Source: Streptosporangium sp. NBC_01756 (GTDB lineage: Bacteria > Actinomycetota > Actinomycetes > Streptosporangiales > Streptosporangiaceae). Taken from it: a stretch of 64,000 bases of DNA. The stretch lies in the NCBI RefSeq assembly GCF_035917975.1, contig NZ_CP109130.1:2790001-2854000 (forward strand). Reading direction: 5' to 3'. The position numbers were made by a program, and so were the translations under genes. Positions 10,083 through 19,060 of this stretch are shown here, piece after piece (positions within the stretch are counted from its first letter, which is position 1; the number at the start of each line of letters is the position of its first letter). The notes beneath the pieces were generated by a model that was not told the DNA's origin, did no database searches, and saw nothing but the letters and a program-made list of their open reading frames with translations.

Positions 10083-11000
10083 CTAGGCGAGGCCGTTCTT
10101 GGTCAGCCAGTCCTTGGCGACCACGGCGGCGTCGTCCTTGTCGACCGAGATGCGCTTCATCATGTCGACGAGGCCGGGGGTGTCGAGCTTCGCGGAGATC
10201 GCGTCCAGCGTGGTCTTCGCGGTGTCGTTCAGACCGGCCTTGTTGGCCAGCGGCACGATGTTCTCGGAACCGAAGGCGTTCTTGGTGTCCTGGAGCGACA
10301 CCAGGCCGTTGAGGACGATCTTGGGGTCGGTGGTGAAGACGTTGCCGACCTGGACGGTGCCGTCCTTGATGGCGTCGGCGGTGGCGTCACCGGTCTTCTT
10401 CCACTCCTTGAACTCCAGGCCGTAGGTGTCCTTGAAGTTCTTCTCCTGACGGGACTGGAACTCCGGCGGACCGCCCACGGCGTAGTTCTTGGAGACCTTC
10501 ACCAGATCCTCGATCGTGGTGAGGCCGTCCTTGGTGGCGGTCTCCTTGGTGACGGTCAGCGAGTTGTTGTCCTCGGCCGCGGCCGGCTCCAGGACCTCCA
10601 GCTCGGCCGGGAGCTTCTCCTTGAGCCCGGCGACGATCTCCTCCTTGGTCTTCGCCGTGGTCGTCTTGTCGACGAAGGCCAGGAGCGAGCCGGCGTACTC
10701 CGGCAGGACCGTCAGGCCGCCGCTCTTGACCTGGTCGTAGAGCACCTCGCGGCTGCCGATGTTGAGCTTCTTCTCAACCTGGACGCCCTTGGCCTCCAGG
10801 GCCTGGGCGTAGATCTCGGCGAGCAGGACGTTCTCCGGGAAGTTCGCCGACCCGACGACGACCTTGCCCGCCGGGGCCGCCGCCGACCCCGAGGCCGCCG
10901 GGGTCGTGGACGCGCTGGTGAGCGGGTCGCCGCCACCGCACGCGGTAAGAGTGAGCGCCGCGGACAGGAGGATCACCGCGGAGCCGAAAAGGCGCTTCAT
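10083..11000 (-). CDS. Osmoprotectant ABC transporter, substrate-binding lipoprotein
   Basis: 305 residues. Signal peptide with lipobox LTAC; lipidated Cys21. The mature protein matches the OpuAC/ProX-type glycine betaine/choline-binding domain (VVVGSANFPENVLLAEIYAQ start; TVLPEYAGSLLAF). It binds quaternary ammonium compounds outside the membrane and delivers them to the two permeases. Last gene of a four-gene operon, 37 bases after the preceding permease gene. Exact ligand cannot be told from sequence; glycine betaine, choline and ergothioneine are all transported by relatives. Confidence 0.88.
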   Translation of the reverse strand: MKRLFGSAVILLSAALTLTACGGGDPLTSASTTPAASGSAAAPAGKVVVGSANFPENVLLAEIYAQALEAKGVQVEKKLNIGSREVLYDQVKSGGLTVLPEYAGSLLAFVDKTTTAKTKEEIVAGLKEKLPAELEVLEPAAAEDNNSLTVTKETATKDGLTTIEDLVKVSKNYAVGGPPEFQSRQEKNFKDTYGLEFKEWKKTGDATADAIKDGTVQVGNVFTTDPKIVLNGLVSLQDTKNAFGSENIVPLANKAGLNDTAKTTLDAISAKLDTPGLVDMMKRISVDKDDAAVVAKDWLTKNGLA

Positions 11001-11037
11001 CGTGCTTTCCCTTCCAAAACAGGGGGTAATGAGGAGA

Positions 11038-11709
11038 TTAGCGTATGGACTGGCGCTGGCTCACCCCCGCGGAGACCGTGAAACGCTGCACCAGCCCGAA
11101 ACCCAGCTGGACGATCAGGGCCAGCAGCGCCACCAGGACGGCCCCTCCGATCGTCCGCGGGAAGTCCTTGGTCGCGAGACCGTCGACGATGTAACGTCCG
11201 AACCCACCCAGCCCAACATAGGCGGCCACCGCCGCCGTCGAGACCACCTGGATCGCGGCGATCCGCAGGCCGAGCAGGATCAGCGGCAGCGCGACCGGCA
11301 CGAGCACCCGGCCGAGGACCTGGCCGCCGCGCAGGCCCATGCCGTACGCGGCGTCGCGCAGATCGGGGTCCACCCCGCGGATGCCCTCGTAGGTGTTGAC
11401 CAGGATGGGCGGGATGGCGAGCGCCACCAGCGGGATCAGCACCGGGATGATGGTGCCGACGCCCATCAGCAGCACGATGAGCACGAGCAGGCCCAGCGTC
11501 GGCAGGGCGCGGGCGGCGTTGGCGCTCAGGATCGCGAACAGCGCGCCCTTGCCCGTGTGGCCGATCCACAGTCCCAGGGGGAGCGCGATCAACATGGCGA
11601 GCAGCAGGGAGAGCCCGGAGAACTCCAGGTGCTCCAGCAGCCGGGTGGGGATGCCGTCCGGGCCGGACCAGTTGGCGGAGTCGCCGAAGAAATCGATCAG
11701 CCAGTTCAC
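11038..11709 (-). CDS. Osmoprotectant ABC transporter permease (distal)
   Basis: 223 residues, MetI-type permease with five or six membrane helices and the ABC-coupling segment DPDLRDAAYGMGLRGGQVLGRV. GTG 11709 overlaps the stop codon of the upstream permease gene in a GTGA, and GGGGG precedes it; this decides the start. It forms the translocation pore together with the product of the preceding gene. Confidence 0.88.
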   Translation of the reverse strand: MNWLIDFFGDSANWSGPDGIPTRLLEHLEFSGLSLLLAMLIALPLGLWIGHTGKGALFAILSANAARALPTLGLLVLIVLLMGVGTIIPVLIPLVALAIPPILVNTYEGIRGVDPDLRDAAYGMGLRGGQVLGRVLVPVALPLILLGLRIAAIQVVSTAAVAAYVGLGGFGRYIVDGLATKDFPRTIGGAVLVALLALIVQLGFGLVQRFTVSAGVSQRQSIR

Positions 11710-12368
11710 GCGGACCCCCTTGCCCGAGACCACGGGGTGAGCAGCCGCTGCGCCAGCACGAGGAGCAGGTCGGCGACCGCCGCCAGCGCCACGACCAGCA
11801 CGATGCCCACGATGATCGGGGTGTAGAACTGCCGCTGCCAGCCGTCGATGAACAGGTAGCCCAGTCCGCCCCTGCCGACCAGCGCGCCCACGCTGACCAG
11901 GCTGATGCTGGAGACCGCCGCCACCCGGAGCCCGGCCAGCACGACCGGGACCGCGATCGGCAACTCCACCTGGAGCAGTCTGCGCAGCGGGGTGAAGCCC
12001 ATGGCCACCGCGGACTGGCGCACGTGGTCGGGGACCGAGGTGAGCCCGTCGACGACGGCCGGGATCAGCACCGCCATGGCGTAGAAGGTGAGCGGGATCA
12101 TGACGGTCGTCCGGGTGGCGAGACCGGTGATCGGGATGAGCACGATGAAGACGGCCAGCGAGGGCAGCGAGTAGATGACGTTCATCAGGCCGACGGTCGG
12201 CTGGTAGAGCCAGCGCCAGCGGACACCGGCCAGCCCGAGCGGGAGCGCGACGAGCAGCCCGATGACGATCGGCACCAGCGCCATGACGACGTGGTCCTCC
12301 AGCAGGCCCTGGATGGTGGGCCAGTTGCGCCCGATCCAGTCCCAGCGGACCAGGGGTTCCTCATGCAC
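11706..12368 (-). CDS. Osmoprotectant ABC transporter permease (proximal)
   Basis: 220 residues, second MetI-type permease, with the coupling segment VPDHVRQSAVAMGFTPLRRL. GTG 12368 gives an 8-base overlap with the ATPase gene stop (GTGCATGA); upstream in-frame codons fall inside the ATPase gene and add Arg/Trp-rich unlikely sequence. Predicted heterodimeric pore partner of the distal permease. Confidence 0.88.
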   Translation of the reverse strand: MHEEPLVRWDWIGRNWPTIQGLLEDHVVMALVPIVIGLLVALPLGLAGVRWRWLYQPTVGLMNVIYSLPSLAVFIVLIPITGLATRTTVMIPLTFYAMAVLIPAVVDGLTSVPDHVRQSAVAMGFTPLRRLLQVELPIAVPVVLAGLRVAAVSSISLVSVGALVGRGGLGYLFIDGWQRQFYTPIIVGIVLVVALAAVADLLLVLAQRLLTPWSRARGSA

Positions 12369-13464
12369 CGACGCCTCCGGCGACCTTGCCCAGCGCCTCG
12401 TCCAGCGCCTCACGGGTGACGACGCCCACGGCCACGTCGTCGCCGTCCACCGCGATCGCGCTCCCGGAGGGTGACAGCAGCGCCGCGTCCAGCGCGGCGC
12501 GCAGCGAGTCGCGGCCCCTGACGAACGTCCCGTACGGCGCGAGCGGCGCGTCCGCCAGCGTGCCCGACTCCGGCAGGTCCGCCACGGCGGCCCAGCCCAG
12601 CGGCCGGCCCTTGTCGTCCACCACGGCCAGCCAGGAGTCGGTCGTGCCCCGCACCGAGGAGACCTCGGCGGAGGCGGGCACGGTCAGGTCGGTGCGCAGC
12701 CGCAGTCCCTCGTCGGAGACGAACGACAGCCGCCGGATGCCCCGGTCGCGGCCGAGGAACTCGCGGACGAAGTCGTCGGCGGGCCGGGTCAGCAGCGTCG
12801 GGGGATCGGCGAGCTGCGCCAGGTGCCCGCCGACCCGCAGCACGGCCACCCGGTCGCCGAGCTTGATGGCCTCGTCGATGTCGTGGGTGACGAACACGAT
12901 CGTCTTGTTGAGCTCGGCCTGCAGCCGGAGCAGCTCCTCCTGCAGGCTCGTCCGCACGATCGGGTCCACCGCGCTGAACGGCTCGTCCATCAGCAGCACC
13001 GGCGGGTCGGCCGCCAGCGCGCGGGCCACACCGACGCGCTGCTGCTGGCCGCCGGAGAGCTGGAAGGGGTAGCGGTCGGCCATCTTGAGGTCGAGGCCGA
13101 CGCGTTCCAGCAGCTCCATCGCCCGGTCCCGGGCCTTCTTCCTGTCCCAGCCGAGCAGGTGGGGCACCGTCGCCACATTGTCGACGATCTTGCGGTGCGG
13201 AAAGAGCCCGGCCTGCTGGATGACGTAGCCGATACCTCTGCGCAACGTCGGCGGGTCGATGGTCTTCACATCCACGCCGTCGAGGAGGATCCGGCCCTCC
13301 GTGGCGTCGATCATCCTGTTGATCATCCGGAGGGAGGTCGTCTTGCCGCACCCCGAAGGGCCGACGAACACGGTTATCTCACCCGTGGGCACCTCAAGGC
13401 TGAGGTTGTCGACGGCGACGGTTCCGTCGGCGTAACGCTTGGTGACACCAGCAAATTCGATCAT
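12361..13464 (-). CDS. Osmoprotectant ABC transporter ATPase with CBS domains
   Basis: 367 residues, ATG 13464 with AAGAGG upstream. Walker A GPSGCGKTTS, signature LSGGQQQR, Walker B VLLMDEPF, then a C-terminal CBS pair (about 255-360). This ProV/OpuCA-type layout is known to sense ionic strength and gate uptake of compatible solutes. First gene of the operon; the roughly 290-base gap upstream, shared with the divergent sigma-like gene, shows no clear operator. Confidence 0.92.
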   Translation of the reverse strand: MIEFAGVTKRYADGTVAVDNLSLEVPTGEITVFVGPSGCGKTTSLRMINRMIDATEGRILLDGVDVKTIDPPTLRRGIGYVIQQAGLFPHRKIVDNVATVPHLLGWDRKKARDRAMELLERVGLDLKMADRYPFQLSGGQQQRVGVARALAADPPVLLMDEPFSAVDPIVRTSLQEELLRLQAELNKTIVFVTHDIDEAIKLGDRVAVLRVGGHLAQLADPPTLLTRPADDFVREFLGRDRGIRRLSFVSDEGLRLRTDLTVPASAEVSSVRGTTDSWLAVVDDKGRPLGWAAVADLPESGTLADAPLAPYGTFVRGRDSLRAALDAALLSPSGSAIAVDGDDVAVGVVTREALDEALGKVAGGVGA

Positions 13465-13756
13465 GTGCAACCTCTTGCTTCCCGGCAGGACTGCGGCTGC
13501 CGGCCACAACTGCCCCATGATTCAGCACGGGCCACCCTATTGCCGACATTCCCGATCTGTCTTCCTGCCTTCCGCAGAGGCACCTCAGCCAAGCGCAACA
13601 ACTATCGAATGGGCATTTAATCCTGCGGAGAACCTCAACAGATCGGCATGATTACCCATATCGTGGGGATTGACACCTCCAGTGCCACACGTATCACCGG
13701 GCCCCACGGCCCCGCTCTTCACCACGCTCGCCCGAACTCCCAGAGGAACCGGTCTC

Positions 13757-15613
13757 GTGCCCCAACCGCTCCTCGGTCAGCGCACGCGCGGCGAACTGAT
13801 CGCCGAGCTCTACGACCGTCATGCCGCCGGACTGTTCGCATACTGTCACGACCAGCTCGGCGACCCCGGATCCGCCTGCGCCGCGCTGGCGGCCGTCCTC
13901 GACTCCGTCACCGAGGTGGAGCCCCCGCGTGCCGCGCTCTACGCGGCCGCCCGTCGTGAGATCTACCTGCGGGACGTCGTCTACGCCCCACCGGCCGCCG
14001 GCACCGACCCGGTCGCCGCCTTCGTCGAGCGGGTGCTGCGCGACCTGCGCCCGCACCAGCGCGAGGTGCTGTACCTGTCCGGCGTGTGCGAGATGGACAC
14101 CGCCGAGCTGTCCTGGGTGCTCGACGTGGCGGCCGACACCGCCGACGAGCTGACCGTGAGCGCCTGCCGCCGCTTCGCCCAGTCGCTGAACCTGGCGCTG
14201 GCCTCGGTCCAGGTGCCGGACCAGCTGGCCGACGTGTTCGGCGCCCTTCCCGTCGCCCCGGTCCGCGACGTGCTCGTCCGCGCCCCCTGGGCCGTCCCGC
14301 CCGCGGCCCTGCGCGCCACCGCGCTGAGATCCCAGTCCGGTACGGTCCCCGCCCCGTCCTCCCCCGCCCTGCGGGTCAAGCCGCTGTGGCCGACGGCTCC
14401 GGCCTGGCCGCCGCCGCTCCCCGAGGCCGCCGACGACGGGCCCGCTCCCTCGGAGGACTTTCCCGACCCCTTCTCCTTCCGTGGCGTTCCCGCCGCCTTC
14501 GCCGCCCCGAACCCCGGCGAGGTCTCCGCACACGAGGCCACCACCGAACCGATGCCCAAGCTCAGGGACACCGTCCTGACGGCTCTGGACGACGTGGTCT
14601 CCCGGCCCCGGCGGCCGAGGCTCCAGCGGCCGCGACCGCGCGGCGCGGCGCCCCTGCCCGCCGCCCCGGCCGCGTCCCCGCTGTCCGCCCCGCTCCCGGC
14701 CGACGTGCTCGACGACCTCCCGTCGGAGAAAGCGTTCCGCCCCCTCACCCCCGAGGCGCGGGCGGCCCTGATCCACACCGACAGGCTGGTCGCCGCCGCG
14801 CCCCGCGAGGAGGCGGCCCCCGCCGCCTTCAGGGACGACCCCGCCGAGGCGCCCGAGCACGTCGCGGGATCGGCACCCGCGCCGGCCCACGATGAGACCG
14901 CCACCGCGCAACCGCCCCTGCCCGGCTGGCCGCTGCGGCTGGACGAACTGGACGTCCGGGCCGACGTCGGTCCGGCCCCCGCCGCGGACCGGCCCGGAGC
15001 CGAGCGGGAACCGCACCCCGAACGGCCGGCGACCGGCCGGATGCCGTCCCCGGAATGGCCGGACATCGAGCGGACGCCGTCCCCGGAATGGCCCGCGACC
15101 GAGCGGATGTCATCTCCGGGGTGGTCGGAAGCCGAGGGAATGCCGTCCCCGGAACGGCCGAAGGCCGAAGGGATGCCGTCCCCGGAGTGGCCGGACATCG
15201 AGCGGACGCCGTCCCTCGAATGGCCGGAGACCGAGCGGACGCCGTCCCCGGAGTGGCCCGAGGCCGGGGGGATGCCGTCCCCGGAGTGGCCGGACGTCGA
15301 GTGGGCGCCGTACGCCAAGCAGCCCAGGAAGGACACCAGGCGCCCCAAGCATGCCGCCCGGCCCGACGCCCCACGACGGCCGGACCCTGAGGCGGAACCG
15401 GAGACGGACACGCCGGACGGGACCGGCGAGACGGCGGCCGATGCCGGGACGGCGCAGGTCACCCGCCCGAGGCGGGCGGACAGGCGGGCTCGCCGTGAGC
15501 AGCGGCAGGCCGGGCGCGGCGAACGCCACCACGACTGGGTGTGGGAGCTGGTCGGCTTCCTCGTCTGCGTGGCGATCGCGATGATCGTCTTCTTCCTGAT
15601 GCCGACCAGGTGA
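13757..15613 (+). CDS. ECF-sigma-like protein with repeat-rich disordered middle and C-terminal membrane anchor
   Basis: 618 residues from GTG 13757, chosen for AGAGGA upstream; TTG 13670 and GTG 13682 are possible longer starts. The first 165 residues look like a degenerate ECF sigma factor: a region-2-like helix set (LIAELYDRHAAGLFAYCHDQ) and a region-4-like set (LRDLRPHQREVLYLSGVCEM...LSWVLDVAADTADELTVSACRRF). Then about 400 Pro/Ala/Glu-rich residues follow, including about nine 11-residue repeats of the MPSPEWPDIER type (about 418-516). A basic stretch (RPRRADRRARREQRQ) precedes one membrane helix (WELVGFLVCVAIAMIVFFLM) four residues from the end. The N-terminal part should be cytoplasmic. 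Whether it binds RNA polymerase is unknown. Confidence 0.75.
   Translation: MPQPLLGQRTRGELIAELYDRHAAGLFAYCHDQLGDPGSACAALAAVLDSVTEVEPPRAALYAAARREIYLRDVVYAPPAAGTDPVAAFVERVLRDLRPHQREVLYLSGVCEMDTAELSWVLDVAADTADELTVSACRRFAQSLNLALASVQVPDQLADVFGALPVAPVRDVLVRAPWAVPPAALRATALRSQSGTVPAPSSPALRVKPLWPTAPAWPPPLPEAADDGPAPSEDFPDPFSFRGVPAAFAAPNPGEVSAHEATTEPMPKLRDTVLTALDDVVSRPRRPRLQRPRPRGAAPLPAAPAASPLSAPLPADVLDDLPSEKAFRPLTPEARAALIHTDRLVAAAPREEAAPAAFRDDPAEAPEHVAGSAPAPAHDETATAQPPLPGWPLRLDELDVRADVGPAPAADRPGAEREPHPERPATGRMPSPEWPDIERTPSPEWPATERMSSPGWSEAEGMPSPERPKAEGMPSPEWPDIERTPSLEWPETERTPSPEWPEAGGMPSPEWPDVEWAPYAKQPRKDTRRPKHAARPDAPRRPDPEAEPETDTPDGTGETAADAGTAQVTRPRRADRRARREQRQAGRGERHHDWVWELVGFLVCVAIAMIVFFLMPTR
15008..15304 (+). 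repeat. 33-bp tandem repeat inside the sigma-like gene
   Basis: Nine head-to-tail units of 33 bases, the first degenerate, encoding 11-residue units of the form (M/T)PSPEWP(D/E)xER. The period is a multiple of three, so copy-number changes would keep the reading frame. Confidence 0.85.
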
Positions 15614-15618
15614 CGGCG

Positions 15619-15672
15619 GCGGACTCGGCCCCGTCCTAAGCCGTCCGGCCCTGCGGACTCGGCCCCGTCCTA
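15619..15672. repeat. Exact 20-bp direct repeat
   Basis: GCGGACTCGGCCCCGTCCTA occurs at 15619-15638 and again at 15653-15672, between the sigma-like gene and the ECF sigma gene. Probably a local duplication. Confidence 0.7.
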
Positions 15673-15798
15673 CCGGCGAGACCGGGGCAAGGGACATTTC
15701 CCAAGGTTTCGCTGATTGGGGAGAAATGATCCTGGCATCTTCGACATGAAGGGGTGCACACGACCCCATCACCGAGGAGGCCACCGTGGGAACCGCCC

Positions 15799-16359
15799 AT
15801 GGGTGACGACCGAAGAATCCTGTTCGAGAGGGTCTATCTCGATACCTATGGACAGATCCTCGGCTACGCGATGCGCCGCTGCGACTCCCCGGAGGACGCG
15901 GCGGACGTGGTGGCCGAGACGTTCGAGATCGCATGGCGGAAGGTCGACGACCTGCCGTCCGGCGAACAGGCCCGGCTCTGGCTGTACGGCGTGGCACGCA
16001 ACGTCCTCGCCAACCATCGCCGGGGCCGGCTCCGCCGGCACACCCACCAGACGGCGCTGCGCGAGGACATCGCCGATCGCTACGCCCGGACGCCCTCGCC
16101 CGAAGAGCACGTGGAACTCGGCGCGATAGGCCGCGTGTTCCGTGAGCTGTCCGCCGACGACCGCGAGCTGCTGTCGCTCGTCGTCTGGGAGGGCCTGGAC
16201 GCCGGGGAGATCGCACGCGTCCTGGGCGGCTCCCGCAACGCCGTACGCATCCGGCTGCACCGCGCCCGCAGGCGCTTCTCACGCGGGCTGGCGGCGGCGG
16301 GCGTCGAATCCATTCCGATGGGCCGGGACCTGCGGCTCACCACGGGGAGGTCACTGTGA
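15799..16359 (+). CDS. ECF RNA polymerase sigma factor
   Basis: 186 residues. Region 2 (FERVYLDTYGQILGYAMRRCDSPEDAADVVAETFEIAWRK) and region 4 (LSADDRELLSLVVWEGLDAGEIARVLGGSRNAVRIRLHRAR) are both present. ATG 15799 is the only good in-frame start. The best ribosome-binding site (GAGGAGG, 15774-15780) instead fits GTG 15786, which opens a six-codon reading frame ending at 15806, across the sigma start. Its stop overlaps the next gene (GTGA), a putative anti-sigma factor, so the pair is likely co-translated. Confidence 0.92.
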   Translation: MGDDRRILFERVYLDTYGQILGYAMRRCDSPEDAADVVAETFEIAWRKVDDLPSGEQARLWLYGVARNVLANHRRGRLRRHTHQTALREDIADRYARTPSPEEHVELGAIGRVFRELSADDRELLSLVVWEGLDAGEIARVLGGSRNAVRIRLHRARRRFSRGLAAAGVESIPMGRDLRLTTGRSL

Positions 16360-17288
16360 GAAACATCCATGAGCCGCTGGACCGGCTGGCCCGCGTCCGC
16401 GACGGCGAACTGACCGATCAGGCGTCCGCCGCGGGGGCGCGGGCGCTGCTCGCCTCGATCGTCGCCGGCCCTGGCGCGACCACCACCGCCGTCACCGCAC
16501 CGGCACCGTGGCGGCTGCGGATGCCGCGCCTGGCGGCCGGGGCGCTCGCGGCCGGCGTGCTCGTCACCGGCGTCATCGTCGGCCCCGGCGTGCTCGGCAG
16601 CGGAAGCGCCACGAGCTACGCGAACTCCGCCATCGACATCGAACGGGACGGCGACCAGTACGTGGCCCGCATCAAGGACCCGTTCGCCGACCACGCGAAG
16701 TACACCGAGGCGTTCCACGCGGTCGGCCTGGACATCGAACTCCGCCTGGTGCCCGCCTCGCCGACCGGAGTGGGGAGGTTCCTGAGCTTCATGTGGGGGA
16801 GATCCTCCGGTGCCGGACCGGCCCGCTCCACCTCGGGCGGCTCCTTGCCCACCCTGGCGTTCACCCCCCAGAGCTGCCGGCCGGACCAGGACGACTGCGG
16901 GATGACGGTGCGGGTCCCGGCCGACTACACCGGCAGTATGCGCCTCTCACTGGGGCGCCGGGCAGAGCCGGGAGAGGAGTACGAGAATCGCGAGTGGGCC
17001 ACCGCGCCCGGCGAGATGTTCGACGGAGTGCGGCTGCAGGACGGCCGTCCGGTGGACGCCATGCTGGCCGAGGCCCGCAGGCGCGACCTGACCGTGGAGT
17101 TCAGCCGCATCCGGCCGGATGCCGAGACCGGCGCCCTGTCCTTCGAGCCGCTCCCCGCGGACCAGGTGCGAGGCGACTGGACCGTCTGGGAGGCCTGGCA
17201 GGTGAAGGCCGGCGTCATCCGATTGCTCGTGACGCCCGAGCGCCTGCCGGAGAACCCGTTCGAGAAGGGAGCGCACCTCCCCTCCTGA
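16356..17288 (+). CDS. Single-pass membrane protein, putative anti-sigma factor
   Basis: 310 residues, GTG start overlapping the sigma stop by four bases. N-terminal about 50 residues cytoplasmic (EPLDRLARVRDGELTDQ...), one membrane helix (about 52-75, LAAGALAAGVLVTGVIVGPG), then an extracytoplasmic domain of about 230 residues with two Cys (SCRPDQDDCGM). Position after an ECF gene and topology suggest an anti-sigma factor, but no zinc-binding HxxxCxxC motif is seen, so the assignment rests on context. Confidence 0.7.
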   Translation: MRNIHEPLDRLARVRDGELTDQASAAGARALLASIVAGPGATTTAVTAPAPWRLRMPRLAAGALAAGVLVTGVIVGPGVLGSGSATSYANSAIDIERDGDQYVARIKDPFADHAKYTEAFHAVGLDIELRLVPASPTGVGRFLSFMWGRSSGAGPARSTSGGSLPTLAFTPQSCRPDQDDCGMTVRVPADYTGSMRLSLGRRAEPGEEYENREWATAPGEMFDGVRLQDGRPVDAMLAEARRRDLTVEFSRIRPDAETGALSFEPLPADQVRGDWTVWEAWQVKAGVIRLLVTPERLPENPFEKGAHLPS

Positions 17289-17375
17289 CCTCGCAGGCGG
17301 GTACGGCAGCCGTCCAGGTTGAGCGCGCACCGCCGGACACGGCCCTCGCCCACCACACGGGCGGGAGCCGTACCA

Positions 17376-17430
17376 CCGCCCCGGTCACCGGTGCGGCCGG
17401 TCACCCGGCTCGCCGCGGGCACCGGGGCGG
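17376..17430. terminator. Inverted repeat between convergent genes
   Basis: CCGCCCCGGT (17376-17385) and ACCGGGGCGG (17421-17430) are perfect complements around a 35-base GC-rich interval that can fold further. It lies between the ends of the anti-sigma-like gene and ltp2; possible bidirectional terminator. Confidence 0.4.
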
Positions 17431-17433
17431 CCG

Positions 17434-18606
17434 TCACTCCGCCGACAGGACCAGGCCGCTGGTCGGGACGCCGGTGCCCGCGGTGACCAGGACGTTGCGG
17501 ACGGCGGAGACCTGGTTCACCGAGGTGCCCCGGATCTGCCGGACGGCCTCGGCGATGCCGTTCATCCCGTGGATGTAGGCCTCGCCGAGCTGGCCGCCGT
17601 GCGGATTGACCGGCAGACGGCCGCCGATCTCGATGCCGCCGCCGGCCACGAGGTCACGCGCCTCGCCCCGGCCGCAGAAGCCGAGCTCCTCCAGCTGGGT
17701 CAGCACGAACGGGGTGAAGTGGTCGTACAGGATGGCGGTCTGGACGTCGGCGGGCCCGAGGCCGGACTGCGCCCAGAGCCGGCGGCCGACCACCCCCATC
17801 TCCGGCAGACCGGTCAGGTCATCGCGGTAGTAGCTGGTCATCATCATCTGACCGGCCCCGGCGCCCTGGGCCGCGGCGGTGATCAGGGCCGGCGACCGGC
17901 GCAGGTCCCTGGCCCGCTCCGCCGAGGTGACCACCAGTGCCACCGCGCCGTCGCTCTCCTGGCAGCAGTCGAGCAGGTGCAGCGGCTCCACGATCCACTT
18001 GGACGCCTGGTGCTCCGCCAGCGTGATCGGGCGGCCGTGGAACCACGCGGCGGGGTTGACGGCCGCGTGCCGGCGCATCGCCACGGCCACCCTGCCGAAG
18101 TCCTCGGAGGTCGCACCGTAGGTGTGCATGTAGCGCCGGGCGAACATGGCGACCCAGCCCGCCGGGGTCATCAGCCCGTACGGCACGTGCCAGCTCATCT
18201 CCAGCCCCAGGGAGGACGGCTCCCCGCCGACCCGGGCGTCGGGCTGGCCGAACCTGCGCCCGGAACGCTCGTTGAACGCGCGGTAGCAGACCACGGTCTC
18301 GGCCGTCCCGGTGGCGACCGCCATCGCGGCGTGCAGCACGGTGCCGCACGCCGCGCCGCCGCCGTAGTGCACGCGGGAGAAGAACGTCAGGTCGCCGATG
18401 CCCACCTCGCGGGCGACGGCGATCTCCTCGTTGGTGTCCTGGGTGTAGGTCACCAGCCCGTCCACGTCCGAGGGACTCAGCCCCGCGTCGTCCAGCGCCG
18501 CGGACACCGCCTCGGCCGCGAGCCGGAGCTCGGACCGTCCTGACTGCTTGGAGAACTCGGTCGCGCCGATGCCGGCGACGGCCGTACTCCCCGAAAAGGA
18601 GACCAC
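17434..18606 (-). CDS. ltp2: Thiolase-fold steroid side-chain aldolase Ltp2
   Basis: 390 residues, GTG start. Very close in sequence and length to mycobacterial Ltp2 (Rv3540c): shared blocks include SGRSELRLAAEAV, VHYGGGAACGTVLHAAMAVATG, YRAFNERSG, LLYDHFTPF-like LYDHFTPFVLTQLEELGF and GQLGEAYIHGMNGIAE. In that family the enzyme cleaves the 17-hydroxy-24-norcholyl-type CoA ester by retro-aldol reaction, working with the DUF35 part of ChsH2. It lacks the usual thiolase catalytic Cys context. Last gene of the five-gene operon, in the same order as in mycobacteria. Confidence 0.92.
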   Translation of the reverse strand: MVSFSGSTAVAGIGATEFSKQSGRSELRLAAEAVSAALDDAGLSPSDVDGLVTYTQDTNEEIAVAREVGIGDLTFFSRVHYGGGAACGTVLHAAMAVATGTAETVVCYRAFNERSGRRFGQPDARVGGEPSSLGLEMSWHVPYGLMTPAGWVAMFARRYMHTYGATSEDFGRVAVAMRRHAAVNPAAWFHGRPITLAEHQASKWIVEPLHLLDCCQESDGAVALVVTSAERARDLRRSPALITAAAQGAGAGQMMMTSYYRDDLTGLPEMGVVGRRLWAQSGLGPADVQTAILYDHFTPFVLTQLEELGFCGRGEARDLVAGGGIEIGGRLPVNPHGGQLGEAYIHGMNGIAEAVRQIRGTSVNQVSAVRNVLVTAGTGVPTSGLVLSAE

Positions 18607-18649
18607 GTCGGTGAGAGCCTTTCTACCGGGGACCGTGGAGGGGCCGCGG

Positions 18650-19060
18650 TCAGTGGCCGGGGAGGACGAACCGGACGGTGCCGGAGGCGTGGTCGCCGAG
18701 GCTCACCCTGCCGCGGATCTCGACCGTGAACTCGCCGTCCTCGCACGCGGCCACGGTGCCGGTGAAGGTGAGCGTGTCCCCGGCGTAGGCGGGGGCGCCC
18801 AGTTTGACGTTGATGCCGCGGATCAGCGCTTCGGGGCCCGCCCAGTCGGTGACGTAGCGTTCGACGAGGCCCATCGTGGTCAGGATGTTGAGGAAGATGT
18901 CCTTCGAGCCCTGTGCGCGGGCGCCCTCGACGTCGTGGTGGACCGGGGTGAAGTCCATCGTGGCCAGCGCCGTCGAGACGATCACGGTGGGGCTGAGCTC
19001 GATCACGAGATCGGGGAGGAGGGATCCGACCTCCACCTGATCGTCGGTAAGTGTCCGCAT
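18650..19060 (-). CDS. chsH1: MaoC-like enoyl-CoA hydratase subunit ChsH1
   Basis: 136 residues. Matches mycobacterial ChsH1 (Rv3541c): VSTALATMDFTPVHHD, QGSKDIFLNILTTMGLVERYVTDWAGPEALI. ChsH1 pairs with ChsH2 to hydrate the 17(20)-ene of the shortened steroid side chain; the hot-dog hydratase residues (D-x4-HHD) are in this subunit. ATG 19060 is chosen: it overlaps the ChsH2 stop (ATGATG, TGA inside) with GGGAG five bases before; ATG 19063 is the alternative. Confidence 0.9.
   Translation of the reverse strand: MRTLTDDQVEVGSLLPDLVIELSPTVIVSTALATMDFTPVHHDVEGARAQGSKDIFLNILTTMGLVERYVTDWAGPEALIRGINVKLGAPAYAGDTLTFTGTVAACEDGEFTVEIRGRVSLGDHASGTVRFVLPGH

Noticed and set aside
15008..15304. Repeats resembling a CRISPR array or a noncoding minisatellite
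   Set aside because: Period is 33 bases, in frame within a coding gene, with no spacers.
17434..18606. Annotation as a plain acetyl-CoA acetyltransferase
   Set aside because: Sequence blocks and operon position match Ltp2-type aldolases, which have a thiolase fold but a different reaction.
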